This document shows, piece by piece, positions 5,480-5,696 of a stretch of 5,696 nucleotides of DNA. Position numbers and translations under genes: made by a program. This stretch comes from Flavobacterium psychrophilum (GTDB taxonomy: Bacteria; Bacteroidota; Bacteroidia; Flavobacteriales; Flavobacteriaceae), in contig CAMAWK010000151.1 of the NCBI GenBank assembly GCA_945861915.1, forward strand, positions 1 through 5,696. The letters run 5' to 3'. A model generated the notes under the pieces. The model did no database searches and was not told where the DNA came from. It saw nothing but the letters and a program-made list of their open reading frames with translations. Every line of letters starts with the position of its first letter. The first letter of the stretch is position 1.

Positions 5480-5696
5480 TCAAGTTCTTTTATAGCGACA
5501 AAGGATACAGGGTAAAAAAAGAAACTTATAATAACCCAGGTAATTTAACCAGTACCGATTATTATGTGTCTGATGCGGCAGGCAATATTATGGCGATATA
5601 CAGAGGTACCTCTCTAACCGAGCAAGCCATTTATGGAGCTGGTCGCATTGGGGTGTACAAACGACCAAGCAACAGTAGCGTGTATGAACTCACAGA
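5480..5696 (+). pseudogene. Start of an orphan RHS core/tip cassette, direct repeat copy 2, cut by the window end
   Basis: This stretch matches 3198-3414 at 216 of 217 bases and would encode the same 71 core residues, from KFFYSDKGYRV through VYELT. It lacks everything that precedes them in a complete RHS protein: no signal peptide, N-terminal region or earlier YD repeats. TAG at 5476-5478 is in its reading frame one codon before the homology, and I see no start codon or start context at its head. An internal ATG (NIMAIYRG) lies within core sequence and is not a credible start. It begins 12 bases after the lipoprotein stop. The expected identity is a displaced C-terminal cassette as known from enterobacterial rhs and cdiA loci. 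By analogy about 300 more bases of core, a different tip and its own immunity gene should follow, but none of that is visible here. Confidence 0.88.

Noticed and set aside
1..5696. tRNA, rRNA, CRISPR array, insertion sequence or transposase
   Set aside because: No such sequence or protein motifs seen on either strand. The 217-bp repeat is RHS coding sequence without terminal inverted repeats, so it is not an insertion element.

Overview
The window is a low-GC segment that reads as chromosomal DNA of a Bacteroidota member, most likely a flavobacterium. The large protein has the Sec-exported RHS/YD-repeat architecture typical of that class. Its core ends in the flavobacterial form of the RHS hallmark (DHLGNVR, then YRYAFQGQEKD, LGRWLTVDPYG and GNNPIDGIDSDGG). 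Starts lack Shine-Dalgarno sequences and have A/T-rich leaders, and the second gene encodes a lipoprotein with a Bacteroidota-style signal. No organism can be named from the sequence alone.

Layout: positions 1-160 are an AT-rich leader with a small perfect hairpin. Positions 161-4372 encode a 1403-residue secreted RHS protein. It has a signal peptide, a long N-terminal region and YD-type repeats, then the conserved RHS core terminus ending near 3715, and finally a 218-residue C-terminal tip (3716-4369) of unrecognised family. Six bases later, 4379-5467 encodes a 362-residue lipoprotein with Asp-box-like repeats, placed where an immunity gene is expected. Only 12 bases after its stop, at 5480, the RHS core begins again: 5480-5696 repeats 3198-3414 at 216 of 217 positions. 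The copy has a stop codon directly before it in its reading frame and runs off the window end.

Together this looks like a polymorphic toxin locus: an expressed RHS carrier, its current C-terminal tip, a probable cognate immunity lipoprotein, then the start of a silent displaced-tip cassette. Recombination between the two direct copies would remove 2282 bp (end of core, present tip, lipoprotein gene) and join the expressed carrier in frame to whatever tip lies beyond the window. Base composition agrees: the core is near 50% G+C in sampled stretches, while the tip and the lipoprotein gene drop to about 22%. The lipoprotein's predicted periplasmic location and the cysteines at both ends of the tip suggest, without proving it, that the tip acts in the cell envelope rather than the cytoplasm.
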